Under the pieces are notes generated by a model, which was not told the DNA's origin, did no database searches, and was given only the letters and a program-made list of their open reading frames with translations. DNA of 64,000 nt, from positions 81,165,785-81,229,784 of the forward strand of contig CM048555.1 in NCBI GenBank assembly GCA_026413225.1. Direction: 5' to 3'. The DNA is from Otis tarda. Taxonomy: Eukaryota > Chordata > Aves > Otidiformes > Otididae. The position numbers and the translations under genes were made by a program. Within the stretch, counting starts at the first letter, position 1, and the number at the start of each line of letters is the position of its first letter. Below are positions 46,539 through 60,380 of the stretch, piece by piece.

Positions 46539-48976
46539 GCTGCGAGGCACCCGTTTCAGCTGGCTCTCCCACCTGAAGCGTGCGAGCTCGGAATGGGTGA
46601 GAGGGCCAAGTCCCTCTACAGGCTGAGAAGGTGGGACTCATAAATAGTTGATTGTCCTGATCTTATCAGGAGCCCTATTTTTACACATCCTGTGCTGTGT
46701 GTGTGATCTTTTTTAAAAAAAAAATAACCAGCGTACTACGGTGTTTTTCGCCTTGCCCACTTCCCAAACAGGAAAAGTCAGGGCTTTATTTTTTCCTCTC
46801 GAGGAAGACATCTAAACCGCTGCTGAACGACACCCCTGTTTTGACAAGCCAAAGGTGTAAATATGTGAGAGATGGGGTTTGGCTCTTTTAATCTTCATGT
46901 GGGATGGGACTTGAGAAAATCTGTTCTGCAGGAGGTTCATGGATCTCCCTTGATGGTTGTGATCTGCTGTGTTGGCTCGAAGGCGAGGTGGCTTTGTAAA
47001 TTGATCTTCCCTGAGTAAATCCCTGGGGATAAGAGGGTTTGTCTGCTGCGTAGGGTGATGACGTGTGTCTGGCAAACTACTCTTCTCTTGGGGCGCTGCT
47101 GGGTTAAATCACTCTTGCCCAAAAGCATTGTGAACCAAGTGCGTGGAAGGTGTGTTGGGAGCAGACACGGATATGGAGGAGATCCCCTGTTCTGCTCCAG
47201 CACCTCTTGCCTTCCACGATAGAGTTGCAAACTGATTTCAATCCCCCTGAGGAAATATTTTGTGTGAACTCTGTTTGGGCTGGGCTGGATGTTTGTGGAT
47301 GCGATACCTTCACGACAATCCCCCAGCTTTGGGAATCGCCGGGCTGCTCCGTGTGTTTGTGAAGGAGATGCGATGACCACGCTAGCCCCTCCTGGATGGA
47401 AACGCCTGGGTCGCGTGATAACGAGCAGCTCCGCGGCCCCGGGGCTGAGGAACAGATTTAAGAGCCCAGCATTGCACGTGGTCCATCCTGTACGGCTCGC
47501 TGCTGGAGGCACAGCACCCTGCGAAACAGAAAAGCTTCGTGCATGATTTCTTTGTTTTCTACATGTGTGGGGGTTTTTTTTTTTTTTTCTTAATTCTCCC
47601 TTTGGGGACACTGAGATCCTTTGAAGCGAATTGGCTTCAGGCCTGAGACATGACATGTTGCCTTTTAAAAATTTCTTTTGCGCTATCAGTTGGACACAGC
47701 GTCCTTCGCTTCCTGTCCGGAATCGCCGCGGAGCGTCGCTTTGTTCCGCCTTCCATAGCTGCGTGTTGAGTGGCGCGGGAAGCTGAGGTCTGAAAACTTT
47801 CTAGGAACCCTTGAGAGGTGCTCCCCGGAGTTTGGGGTGCTGGTGTTACTCTGCTAAATGCCCTTGGGGATTTTTTAGTGTTATTTTGTTAAATAACGGC
47901 CCGGTGCTCTCTAGGATGGGGAGGGATGAGGTCAGAGCGGTGGCGGCCGAGGTGGGGGTGGAAGGGTAATCTCGGCGCCTGGGCTGAGGCACCTTCGGGG
48001 AAAGGTGTCACAGGAGCAACCCTAAAACAGTCACCTTTGGTCAGCTGAGTAATCTGCTCAGGGTACCTCCAGTGCTCTACGTTACTGCGGCCGTGGCCGT
48101 GGTCTCTTAGCTGGATCTCGCCCAGTGGATCTAGAAAACGAAATGATGCGGGTTGCTGGTGAATGCGCTGAAGTCCCGGTCTCAGTTTTTGTTGGGCACA
48201 ATTTTTAGGGGCGTTATTGAATTGAAAACTGCTGACTTGCTGTTATCTTGCTGCCTAATGGTACTAAAGAACCGCGGAGATTTAATTTTTTTCCCTTTTT
48301 TGCCGCGCGGGTGGGTTTGCAGCCTTGGGACTGGGAGCTGCTCCTCTTCGGTGCTAGCAGCAGCGAGGGATGGTTGCTGTGTACAGAAGAGGCTTTTTGT
48401 AAGTCATGCACTTCCCTGCTTTCTTGCCTTTCCTGGAACAGATTTTACAAGGTAAACTCACAAAAGCCTTTGTAGGTCTGGAAAAAATTCCCCTTGCAGG
48501 TCTGTGTCCTCTGTGTGTTAAACGCTCACGTTAGTTGCCTGCTCTCGGGCCCTGCTGGATCCTGCCCTTGAGTTGAAGCAGGAAATGAAATATTTTCCTC
48601 TCTCTTTGCACTCCCTCTCTTGGATTTCTCAGAAGTGTTTTGTTGATGAACCTGTTAGAGTGAGAAACACCGTAAGAAGTGTAAATGTCCGTGTACCAGC
48701 CGTTAAGGAACGTGGAGTGGTGGTGCTTTGACCACTCATGAGTTATTTCTTGTTGTTGTTGCTGGAGGTGCCTGCTTTGCCTGAGGGCTGGTGAAGCTTT
48801 GTGATAGCTGGACGGACTTGATGTTAAATGTGATTTTTTAAATTTTATTTTATTGTTCCTCCTCCTCCCCGCCCATGTCTGTAAGGCTGTGCTGTGGCAC
48901 TGGGAGGAGAGGTGACCCCGGGGTGGTGGCTGGTGGACCAGTGATTACAAATCCTCCTTTTCTGCAGCTGTCCTAG

Positions 48977-49180
48977 GATTCACAGAATAGTTTGGGTGGG
49001 AAGGGACCTTAAAGATCACCCAGTCCAACCCCTCTGCAAGGAGCAGGGACATCTCCAACCAGGTCAGATCGCTCAAAGCCCCGTTCAGCCTGGCCTTGAA
49101 CACTTGCAGGATGGGGCATCCGTAGTTTTCCGGGCACTACAGGGGCAGACACCTCCCTGGACCTTCTGGCCATGCTTCTT
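48977..49180 (-). mobile_element. CR1 LINE tail, diverged
   Basis: ATTCACAGAATAGTTTGGGTGGG at the 3' end, then a copy about 150-200 bp long with more changes than its relatives (GTTCAGCCTGGCCTTGAACAC). Belongs to an older CR1 subfamily. Confidence 0.85.
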
Positions 49181-49588
49181 CTGATGTCTTGAACTCTTTT
49201 TTTTATTTTTTTTTTTTTTTTTTTCTCCCTGAAATGCTACTTCGGCTCCAGGTCTCTTCGCCGCAGGCAGCGAGGGTGGATTTCCCTGCTGGCTGTTGTT
49301 CGTGGTAGCCCATCCTGCTTCGCTTGGCGTTCTAAATCTCTGGTACGACTTGGCTCAGCCATGGAGAGGAGAGCAGGTTATGGGATTTCGGATACGCTAC
49401 TGCGTAGTCCCAGGTGTTCTTTATTCAGCGTGGACCGTGGACTCGACGCTGTCTCCACCAAGGGCTGCCCTGGCTCGTGTTGGTTCGGGTAGAGCTGTCC
49501 AAGGCAGGCGTGGACCAGCACGTTGTGGCTGCGTTCAGCCTCCCATCCCAACCATCCAAGTAGGGTTGCTTTCACTGACTGTTACAGG

Positions 49589-49591
49589 CTC

Positions 49592-49616
<25 letters not shown>
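49589..49616 (+). repeat. poly-T run
   Basis: About 28 consecutive T on the plus strand. Confidence 0.95.
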
Positions 49617-49622
<6 letters not shown>

Positions 49623-50349
49623 TCTACTGACCTTTGCACAATACAGATCATAAATTCCTGAACCACAGCTGTGACCTTTGCTTGAGCCAGAGTACAGCTT
49701 CCAGTTGAGATTGGGCGTCTTTGCAAAAGACACTTTGATGGAAAGTTTGTCTGTCTCGATTCCTTGTTACCTGTGGATTACTCTTACAGCTCGCAAAACC
49801 CTGCCTTGTTCCTGGTGGGAGTTTCTCCGGGTTCGGTTCCTGAGTGGACAGAGTCCTGCCACTGGAAGCACTATTGGTGGTGAAACAGTAAATAATCTTC
49901 ACGGGTCACGTTACTCTATACGTTGCCTCCTTTATTTTTGTCTTGAAGCCCAACAGATAGCACTTCTCAGGTGACTTGGAGGGCAGTTTATCTGTGCCCT
50001 GTTTATTTTGAACCTGTTTCAATTTCTTTCTCTTCCAGTTTTTCAAATCAGCGTTGCATCAGTAGTGCTACCGCATAAATGTTAAGCGGCAAAGACGCGC
50101 TGTTACGTTGACGGCACAAGCATTATCCGCGAATCAAAACTCAAAGCATTTTATTACAAGCGAAGGCTGTTACTCTCCAGTCTTCTGGGTGATTTTGCCG
50201 CAGGTGATGTTCTGCGCGATTCCAGTTTCCTCTGTCGTGTGTCCACAAACAGCCATGCAAGGTCTGGATCCCAAGTAACATCATGTCACAGCAGCGTTGA
50301 GAAGGTTAGACCCAAAGAGACAAGTGCTGATAGAATAACAACAGTGTTG

Positions 50350-51115
50350 ATAAAACGCTCATAAAGTTCCACAAGACCAAGTGTGAGGTCCTGCACGTGG
50401 GTCCGGGCAATCCCCAGTACCAGCACGGACTGGGGGATGAATAGATTGAGAGCAGCCTAGCCGAGAAGGAGTTGAAGGTACTGGTGCGTGAAAACCGTGA
50501 GCTGGCGATGTGCGCTCGCAGCCCAGAAACCAACGGCACCCTGGGCTGCATCAAGAGAAGCGTGGGCAGCAGGGCGAGGGAGGGGATTCTGCCCCTCTGC
50601 TCCGCTCTGGTGAGACCCCCCTGCAGCGCTGCGTCCAGCTCTGGAGCCCCCAACATCAGAAGGATGTGGAGCTGTTGGAGAGGGTCCAGCGGAGGCCACG
50701 CAGATGCTGAGAGGGCTGGAGCAGCTCTGCTGTGAGGCCAGGCTGAGAGAGCTGGGGCTGCTCAGCCTGGAGAAGAGGAGGCTCCGGGGAGTGGCCTTTC
50801 AATGTGTAAAGGGGGCTTATGAGAACAACGGAGAGACTTTTTACCAGGGCGTGTAGTAACAAGACAAGGGGCAATGGTTTTAAACTGCAACTGGGTAAAG
50901 CTAGGTTAGATACTTTCTAGGATGAAGGTGGTGAGGACCTGACCCGGGTTGCCCAGAGAAGCTGTGGATGCCCCGTCCCTGGAAACATTCCAGGCCAGGT
51001 TGGCCGGGGCTCTGAGCAACCTGATGTGGTTGGAGATGTCCCTGCTCCTGGCAGGGGGGTTGGGCTGGGTGGGCTTTGAAGGTCTCTTCCAACCCAAACC
51101 AGTCTGTGATTCTAT
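50350..51115 (+). mobile_element. CR1 LINE, 5'-truncated, about 765 bp
   Basis: Begins in RT coding (TCCACAAGACCAAGTGTGAGG, CTGCACGTGGG) and ends CAGTCTGTGATTCTATAA. The coding part is interrupted. Its middle (GTGGCCTTTCAATGTGTAAAG) differs from the other copies, pointing to another subfamily. Confidence 0.95.
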
Positions 51116-54100
51116 AAATGAAATCCAGCGTTTCATTAATGATTTCACTGCCGTTGTGTGCAGTGACACGTAAGCACCTCGCTGTTTAAACTCGCCGTTC
51201 CCTGCCTCATTATACTGCATGATGCTTGCCGTCTATAAAACATACTGGTGCTCTCAGTTGTCTTAGGGTTATTTTTTGTAACTCCGTGTTTCTAAGTTGT
51301 TCCTGAGCAGTAAAGCCACCTGCGTTCCCAGTCCCTGGGTGACGCGTGCTGTTAGAGCAAAGCCTTAATACCCCGGTTGAGCAGTAGTCTGTAGAGCGAT
51401 CCCCGCTGCGGTAGGGCTGGTTTGTCCTCGGGGGGTTTTGTTTCACTTGCCCGCGATAGTTTTGTTTTCTGGCTGCCCCGCCTGACGTATGGCTCTGCAG
51501 ATGAATGTCTGCGGCCATCTCTGTCGGCGTTGAGAACAAGCCTGCTTTGTATTTTTGGTTTTAGCTTTCAGCATGGGCTTTTAATTAAGATTTCATGCAG
51601 CTAGAACGTAGAGAGCTGTCTTGTCTAATAACACCAAAGATAAATTAGGAGTCAAATCTTCTTGCGTGTTCTTGAGACTGGTGCTTCTCAGTGGGTCTTT
51701 CGAACCAACTAGTATGTACTTGTTTCTTGGGTGCCCAGCACAAGTGGAACGGACGTGGCCCTGCGTCTCCTGAACGAGTGCCATATCCCAGCAGTGCTTT
51801 TGTACACTGATTGAAGAAGCTTCGGGTGATCGGGTGTCTTGGCATTGTGGCTGACTCTTGATGAACTCTGGGTAACTTTAATTGGATTGCGGATTTACCT
51901 TGTCACGCCTTGGCTTGGCGGAGGGCCGGCTGGGGCGGGCAGGGCTGGATGTACTTGGGGTTGGCGTTGGCTTGGTTGTTGCAGTCACTGAGTCTGTGGT
52001 GGTGACCCCAGTCCAGAGCTGGTTCCTTGCTGCTCCGTCCTGCTCCGTGCGTTGGCGTGCAAGTCGGCCTCCTCCAAGCTTTGCCGTCGCTCTGGGCTCC
52101 CACGGTGAGTAGGTGGTGCTCATCTCTTTTTATTGGTGCCGACATCTTGCTGGTGGATTTCTGTCGTATTTTGGCGTTGGAGTTGAGTTACTGGTTACAT
52201 CACGCGTGACCTAACCTACAAAGACCATGAAAAAGGCTGTGCTTGTAGCATGTAAATACAAGCAACGTGGTCTCTTCTGATGCAGTTGGGATGCAGGAGT
52301 ATTGCGATCTAGGAGACGAGTATTTTCTTGTGTTCTCGTGCAAAGCCTTGACCCTGCAAAGCTTTCTCCTTTAGGGTTTAGACCGAATCTTCCCTGACTC
52401 TTGTAAAGCTGGCTGGTCGTATGAAAATTTAGGATTTTCTTTGGTGCCATCAAGTGGCAAAATACAGTATTGTTGCTGCGTTGGGATGATTCTCGGGACG
52501 AGCAGGGGCTGCAATTCAGAAACAAGTGACTTCGCCGTGAGATTGCTTACGATGTTGGGAATAGTTTTCCCTTGTCAAAGACTGAGGTTATCAAGGATCT
52601 GATGGGTTGCCTTTTGTTTCCCTCTCGTTCCTGCCCTTCTGATTAATCTCATGCGCTCCCTTGTTCGAGCACTTGTATTACGTGGCTTACATCGGTCGCT
52701 CCTAAGCGGCCACAGGATGAAGGATGTGGCCAAGTACACCGCATTTTACCCTGCAAAGGGTGTCCTGGATTCTGCACCTCTTGCTCTTTCCACTCCATGA
52801 AATTACCTTTTGATAGAAAAGCACTGCTGGAAATGGAGAGCCCGTTTATTGCGCTTCCTCTTCCGTTGCCCAGACCTGTATTGCGTATTGTGCTGTGGGC
52901 GAGGGAGGGGTGGAGACAGAATTTGCTTGGCGTGCTTGCCGCTAGCTAAACTTGGGTTTTACTGCTTCTCATAAAGAAAACCCGTGCTGTTTTGTAATCC
53001 CGGTTTTCTAATTCGAAGCTGCGGGCTTGTCACGAGCTGAAAGGGATGCACGGATGTTCTGTTGCTGCAGGTGACAACTTGATAAGCGGAGGTGATGTTT
53101 CAGACCTTGGTGGTATTTTATCGATTGCTGGAGCCAAACTTGGTAGCAGAAGAGGTGCGTTGCAAGTGCCCGACCTTCCCTCGGCCGTGTGACGCCGATG
53201 TTCGGATCGGTGGGTTGGGGATGGTCCCTGTGCACCCAGTGGATCTCCAGCCTGGCTGATGGCTAAGCGTTGCTGGAAAACAAAGAACTCCGAGGTACGA
53301 ACCCCAGACTTTGTGTGCCAGAACCTGAGGGTGGTGGTTTTGCAGGAGAGGGTCAGCAACAAATTAATGCTCTGAACGTTTCTTTTTTTCTTAAGCCTGG
53401 ACTTGTTGGGCCAGGAGTCTCCCAGAGAGAGCAGCAGCAGATACTTCAAGAGAAGCACGACTCTGTGTCCTGTTCCTTGTTACTCATCGAGGTGCTTTCC
53501 TGCTTCAGATACTTAGGAGACTCAGGGCCTTCCTGAGCGGAAGCTATTCCGTTTGAGATGTCGTGTTTACCATTCTTAGATTGTCAGCTTCGGGCTGTTG
53601 AACGCAGAGCCCTTGCCGAAGGGATGCTCAGCAGCTGTAGGATGAGCAGGACCACGAGGCCGTTTAGCTGTGTGGTAAGGATTTACCTTCTGTGTGCGGT
53701 GAGATTTTTGACTCGTGAGTGGGACTCCGCGTGTAGGTTACTTGGAAGCCGTGGTCCCCGAAATGGTGGTGGAATGACTCCCTGGCCCTTCAGTCCCACC
53801 TGGCGGTCTGGGTTTCCTTCCTCCCGTGCAGAGAGAGGTTTAAAGGTATGAATGTCAGCACTTGACCTCATCCGGTGGTTTCAGAGTAACCGAATTAGCC
53901 ATAATCCACTTATTGCTTGAACTGTACGCTCGTGTTGTGATCCTGTGACGGATCAGGTTTGATGTTCACCTTGCCTACAAGTTTCCCTCTGCTAAACCTG
54001 TGTCTCCATCCGGGACAGCAGCTGTGGGCACGCTGGCGTGGGCAGGCTGGCGGGTTTGGAGCAGGACGCTCCTGTCTGGACCAGGGTGGGAAAGCGCAGA

Positions 54101-54504
54101 GCGTGTACAAGGAGGTGTGATTTGCTTATTGCACTGGCAAAGGAGGATTAGTTAAGACTCCGTCAATTGCTAAATAGGATTTTTAGACAAGTGATGCTTT
54201 CCCTGATGCAGAAATGCCTGCTTTCTGCCAGAGCACTTCTTATTTTTTGAGCGCAGAAAGTGTTTCAAAGACAGCATGTGTGAGATGGCTGCGGTTTCCA
54301 GGCAGAACCCGTTGTTGCTTTGCTTTGCATCCCTCGAGGCTGGGCGCGTGTGCTGGGCTGCGCTCCGTGCTGGCATCCCCCCCGGCATGGGTGCTGTGAT
54401 ACAGCCCAAGGGTGTTTGACATCTCCAGGAGTCCGTGAAGTGCCCCGTGTCCTTCAGCCACATTGAGACTGAGGTTTGTGTCTTATAAACTTAATTTTTG
54501 TGTT

Positions 54505-54692
54505 TGGTAGAGCACTGGCCCAGGTTGCCCAGAGAGGCGGTGGATGCCCCATCCCTGAAAACATTCCAGGCCAGGTTGGCCGGGGCTGTGAGCAACCTGA
54601 TCTGGTTGGAGATGTCCCTGCTCCTGGCAGGGGGGTTGGGCTGGGTGGCCTTTAACGCTCCCTTCCCACCTAAACCATGCTGGGATTCTACA
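54505..54692 (+). mobile_element. CR1 LINE 3' end (about 190 bp)
   Basis: Only the conserved tail, from TGGTAGAGCACTGGCCC to CATGCTGGGATTCTACAA. Confidence 0.92.
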
Positions 54693-57529
54693 ATAAAAAT
54701 GTGTTTGCCCAACATGTGGCTTAGAATTTAAGACGTTCCTGTCAGCACAGTCACTACCTGGTACGGTAAAATAGTGCTTTCAAGGTCCTGCAAAGGAGAA
54801 GCTTGAGAAGTCTTCTTAAAAAAAAAAAAAAAAGTGGCTTATTTCTGGCAGGAGCCTTGGCGTTGGGTGCTCTCCGCAGCATTTGCCTCTTGGACACCGA
54901 GCATCCGCAGCTGCCTGCCCCTTGGTGGGATCCTCTTCCCTCATCCAGAAGTCATGAACGTTGGAGGGGAACAGCGATCTTCCAGGCTCTTCATCTGTGG
55001 GTCAGGTGCCACTCAGGGCTTGCTGTGCTTTGGAACGGCGTCGTTCTTTGTGAGTAAGAGTAAACTGAAGCTGAAATTTGTGCTTGGCTCCGTTTGAAGC
55101 CTAAACAAGCTCGTACTTCACTTCTCGCTGTGGTTTTGTAAAACGAACTCAGAACAAAATTTATTTCTCTCCCAGCCAGCGGAGACGGCTTGTTTTTGTG
55201 CTTGACCGAGAGCTCCCTTCTCTGGTAGCTATGCAGGACTGCTGCTGCGGGAGCTTTTTTAGCTCCTCACTGCTCGTTTGCTGTTAAAATAATTTTTATT
55301 TATTTGCAATGATTGAACAAGCTTGGTGTAGGCTGTCGGGTCATCAGCCCTTTTAGAAACCACAGGGTGGACAGATATCTCGCTACAAGACCAACCGTGC
55401 TGTCTTGCTGAGATGTTTGCACAGAAATATTAAGTCATTTCCCTGAGTTTTCTTGTGCTGTCGTGCTGTTTTTGTAGTCATTATAGCACATTAAGGAATT
55501 CTTCATTACTTGAAAGCAGCAGCACTACTTGATTTTTCCTGCCTTGCTTGGAGGCTGTTGAATTTGGGGATGGCAGCGGAAGGAGGGATAACGGAGGTGA
55601 TGAGATTGCAGGGGAGAGGGAGCTTTTTACGGGAGGTGTTGGAGACTGAACGGCAGAAGCCATCTGGGAGAAGCTGCTGGTGTATGTTTGTCTCCCGCGT
55701 CGAGGGGCTCGCACGGCTCGAGCGTGCAGCGTGGCCGTGGCCGATGGATGCAGCTCCAAAGTCGCGCTCTGGTTCGTTGTGCTCGGTGCTGGCATGTTGG
55801 CTGTCTTGTCTGGAGGCTGGAGCTGGCTGCCGCGTGTCTGCTTCCGAGGTGGGCAGGAGGAGACCGGACCGCTTTGGATGCGCCTTTACGAGGAGAAACC
55901 GAAGCTCCCAGGCTGCCGTCCTCATTTTCTTGTGAAACGAGGAGCTGAGCTTGTTCGATCAGGAGGCGATAACGCTGTTTCCAAACTGCTCTTGGGATCT
56001 CTGCTCTCCAGGTTTCAGTTGTCCAGCAAACTTTCCTCTCGCTGATTCTGTGTCTGGCTTCAACTCTTCTGAAACCCACTGCAGTTGGAGTCTGGATTGC
56101 GCGTCGGTGTGAAATATTTGGCTTCGGCCGCTCTGCCTTGCAGAGTTCAGCTCGAGGCCTTCCAGATGATGGAGCCGGCCTTGCTGCAGCTGCCTTCGCG
56201 CCGTGTTTGAGGGCTTGGGGGAAGCCGAACCTCCATGCAGTTCAGCCATCGCGACACAGGGTGGCGGTGCCACTTAAAGCTCTGGTGGCCCAAAGGCTGG
56301 GATGAGCTCGGTTTTTAGTTCGTTCTCATCCGGGCTCTGTCCCTTTGGCTCTGAGTTACCTTCCTGTGTGCCCGCTCCTTCCAGAGCCCCCTCCTCTGCG
56401 CTTGATAGGCCCCAAACCGCGGAGCTGGCCTTTGTGGGAGAGCTGGTGGGAAAGCTTGAACGTTAGCAGCCATCCCGCGGCCTAAGGAGCTCCCAGAATT
56501 TCTGGTGATGCTTAGATCACACCCATCCCTGGCAGATGTGACTCCACCTGCTCAGTCTTTTAATTCCTGTTTTTGATCTTCCTCTTGGCTTAAATCCGCG
56601 TTCTAGATCCCGCGGCTCAGCATTGGCTTGGTGAGGCCTTCGGCTGGTGCTGCGTGTGGTGTGGCCGTGACTTTGCACAGTGTGTTCGTGGAGAGGGGCT
56701 TGTTTGAGCCAAGCTCTGCCCCAAGAGCAGTCTTATTTCCCACGTTTCCCTCAGCGTGCCAGTGTCCCTCCGGGTTTCCCATTGTCACGAGTTCGTCTCT
56801 AACCCAGAGCTGTCACGACTCCTAAAACCCATTGCCCTAGGGCCCTTTGAGGGATCACACGAGTTTGGGAGCAAAATGTTTCTTGGGGTCTGCTCTTAGG
56901 AGCCCGTACTCGGGGAGAGCCTTTGGGGACCCATGGGCCGCTGCCTTTGTGGCATGCTGGGCTTTGGGAAGGCCGCTTTTGGTGTTGGCAGAGGTCTCTT
57001 CCTTCCCGTTCTTGGCCCAGTGCTGCTGGTCTGCTTAGCATCTGGTGTGTTGAGCTCTTGTCAGCGCATCTTGCATGGGATTTGTTTTCTTTGTGCTGTT
57101 TTTCGGATAAATAGCAACCTGTAAGAAAACTTAGAGCGTGCTCCTGCGTTACCGTTTCACCCCTTCCCGCCCTGTTGACCCTGTGGCCTTTTCAGAGGGT
57201 GCCCTCTGCGGCTCGGGTGCCGGCTGACTTGCGGGTGTCTCCTTGGGACTAAGCAGTCTCCTCCGCTGTGGAAACATCCCGTATCCCGCAGCTTTCTCCC
57301 GAAGGAAAGCGTGGCAGGAGAGCAGCTGTCCCAGGCTGGCAGGACCGTCCCGGCTGGGCTGAGGCCACGCGAGCCGTTTGTCAGGCTGCGAGCGGACAAG
57401 CAGGAGGAGCTGGAGAGGTGCCTGCGTGATGTCTCTTTGGCAAGGTTGAATCCATCTTGTCTTGAAAGGCAAGCCAGGCTGTGAAAATCAACACTACCAA
57501 GGAATTGCTGACAAAACCGCCTCCCACTG

Positions 57530-57560
57530 CTTTTATTTATTTATTTATTTATTTTTTATT
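57530..57560 (+). repeat. (TTTA)n microsatellite
   Basis: Perfect TTTA/ATTT units, about six, followed by TTTTTTA. Confidence 0.9.
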
Positions 57561-59234
57561 CTACACGTGCAGGTCACTTAAGTAATCCTTCTGGAAGCCT
57601 TTCTGTGGGGTGGGTGGGGAGTCTGGACAACTGACGTCCCTCTGGAAAGCTGTGTAGGAAATCAACAGGATGTCTGGTTCCGAGCAAAAATACATTCTAG
57701 GATGGTGTCTGTGCAGCGTTTAGGAGGCTGGGTTTTTTTATTTTTATTTTTTTCTGTTCTTTAACTGAATGATAACACTTCTAGACGAGCTGCTTGGTAC
57801 TTATGCTGGTGTTATCCTGCGCTGGGTAGCCCTTCCGTGTGCTGGAATTGCAAAGCCTTGTGTAACTCAGGTTAGGTAAGCGTGTGACGTGCCGAAGGTG
57901 AGGACGTGCTTTCAGTCTGAAAATTTCTGTTAGTGGAATGCTTAGCAGCAGCACGATGGGAAATCACCTCCAGTGTCCGAACGCCTTCTGGTGTTTTGTT
58001 GCACTAATCCGTCGTAGCTGAGGCACGATGGTTTTGCCTCCTTCCTCCCAAGCTGGAAGAGGGATGCAGAGAATGCCGGAAGCCTGAAGTTTGTGACTGC
58101 CCCAAGGGTGTGACAGGTTTTGTGGTTATCTCCTTACCATCCCAGGAGGTGTGCCAAGAGGGGTGAGAGATGCCAGCACTGGTTCTGTTGCCCACCCCAT
58201 GACCCCCGCTTAGGTGGTGCCTCTTTTGTTGTCCTCGTCGCTAGATACTAGAGTAGCGGAGAAGACAATGCCCTTTAGCCTGTGTTCCCTAAGCTAGAAC
58301 TGGTCACGATGTCTCTGGGTTCCTCTCTGAGGGTGCTTGGATTTGGCTGCCTTTGTAATGTATTGGGCAGAGGTGTGGGAGTCTCAGTGGTGTTGGTGTC
58401 CTTCATAGGGAGGTGGTAGAGCAGAAGAGACGGTAGATGAACAAAAAGATTTGGTTTGTGCCTCACTTGACACCGGAAAATCCAAACGGACAGTGTAGGT
58501 GTCCCATTCATAGGATGAGGTTGGTGATGACTGCGCCTTCTAGGACACTGAAATCCATCAACCACGGGAGATGAGTGTGAGAAACAAGACTTGGCTGGCT
58601 CAAGCGTGAGTCTCGTTACTTGAGTTTTGCTTTAAGCAAAGATGAAAACAGCGCGTTCATCTGCTGGAGTCTTGGAACCTTCTGAAATTTGCTGTGTTTG
58701 GGTAGAAGAGGAAGATGAGTCTTAAGAACAAGACAATGTGTCTCATTAGCGTATATCGCACTGAGCAGCGGGCAGCTTGGGAGATGCCGGATGGAGAGGT
58801 TGATGACTCCGCTTCCCTTATTAGTTTCTACCAATGGCTCTGGAAGCACGCAAGCAAAAATACTATGGTGCCTTTCTGGTTTGAGTTTATCTGCTTTAAG
58901 GTTGCAGTGATTTTATGCTTTTAAGATGTTCTTCTCTGAATTGAACAACTCCTTGGGACCTCTTTAGTAACTAAACTGCCTCTCAGTCTCCCTCTGAATG
59001 AGCGAAGTGGGATGATCGTTCAGTGTCCTGACACATCCGAGCCTGCGATCTTTTGTAGTCATTTTTTGGTGTGTTTTGGGACTTGCGTAGCTCAGTGACT
59101 TGCATGTTCATGTCTGCATGCTCTGGTGTTGGTGTTTTCCTTCACATCTGAGTCACCAGATAAAGGTAACACACATTGGTGTGGTTTCAGATATGTTGGT
59201 TTTCCCCTTTAAAAATCAGTGCTTCGCTAATTTT

Positions 59235-59440
59235 TTCACACTGAGGGCGGTGGCACGTTGACCCAGGTTGCCCAGAGAGGCGGTGGATGCCCCATCCCTG
59301 GAAACATTCCAGGCCAGGTTGGCCGGGGCTCTGAGCAACCTGATGTGGTTGGAGATGTCCCTGCTCCTTGCGGGGCGGTTGGACTGGGTGGGCTTTGAAG
59401 GTCCCGTCCAACCCAAACCAGTCTGTGATTCTGTGATTGT
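59235..59440 (+). mobile_element. CR1 LINE 3' end (about 200 bp)
   Basis: From TTTTTCACACTGAGGGCGG to AGTCTGTGATTCTGTGA; conserved tail with few changes. Confidence 0.93.
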
Positions 59441-59529
59441 GAAGATCGGAGTGAGAATCAACCAGTGACAGAGAGCAGATGACTCCGAGTTTTGTCTCTC
59501 GTTATAAATAGCACATCTGATGTACATCT

Positions 59530-60380
59530 ACCCCGTGACCGCGAGTGTGTCCTCTCCCCTCGGCCTCTGCCTGTCGTGAAGGATTAGACGTGCTGGAACA
59601 CCAGTGCGGGGAGATGAGAACATTTGTGGTGGCTTTACGGCCCCATCCTCCGATTCTTGTGGGTTGGTGTCTGCCCCCTTGTTTCGACACTTTTCCTAAC
59701 AATAGTCCATGTGGTACAAATGTTCAGAAACTTCCTGCAAAGTGTGACCAGGGTGTATCGTTAGATTTCTTCCTTCTTCCAAGTCTTGTTTACAGGCATT
59801 GTAAAGATGATTCATCTCTGTCTTAATGTTAACCAGCTTGGATGGGACGAAATTTATCTCGCTTGGTTCTAGCGAGCATTCCTATCCTACACATGGTGCA
59901 AATCAACTGTCCTTCCAACTTGAAAGGGCTTGAGAGAGTAGGGCCTGCTGACGCATCGCTTTTGTTCTTGGGGGAATTGTTTCCATTGTGCTCGCAAAAA
60001 GAGGAGGGGAGTTGAAAGTTCTGCTCCTGGCCAGTTCTCTCCATACTCGCCTCGGCTGGGGGCATTCGTGTTTGTTGTAGCTCTTCTGGTTGGCTTGGCT
60101 TTGCGTTGCTCCTTACGTTTCCTGGCTCTTCTGGAGGCTGAACGCTAATTTGTTCAAGCTCTTCCCTCTTAACGTCTTTTATCATCTGAAATTCATTCTT
60201 TAATAGGGACATTAGAACCAAGTCGTTCCATTATATTCTCAATTAGGGTAATTATTCTTCATTTCCTTCAGAATCTGGTCTGGCACGGCGTAGCTCTATT
60301 CCTCCCCGCAGATGGCTGTGGCTTTCTGGTGGCTCCATTTTCCCGGTGATGTATAGTCTAAAAGTGCTTTGTTTTCATAA
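59530..60380 (-). pseudogene. gene-like decayed coding region of unknown family (candidate)
   Basis: I do not recognise a family. On the minus strand, an open frame from 60221 (first ATG 60212) to a TAA at 59831-59829 encodes about 127-130 residues of normal protein composition: MSLLKNEFQMIKDVKREELEQ near the start, a Pro/Glu/Ser-rich middle and LICTMCRIGMLARTKRDKF near the end. Sequence on both sides also reads as protein, but in other frames: upstream MEPPESHSHLRGGIELRR from an ATG at 60338 and ENIMERLGSNVPIKE just before the main frame; downstream MNHLYNACKQDLEEGRNLT from 59815, then a TAG with the frame continuing to about 59540. A TATAAAATA lies at 60414-60406, about 70 bp before the first ATG. 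Frame changes and stops suggest a decayed gene or retroposed copy, antisense to EXOC6B. It could also be chance. Confidence 0.25.

Noticed and set aside
58275-58565. 96-codon minus-strand open frame
   Set aside because: Proline/threonine-rich, no motif, and neighbouring sequence gives no support for coding.
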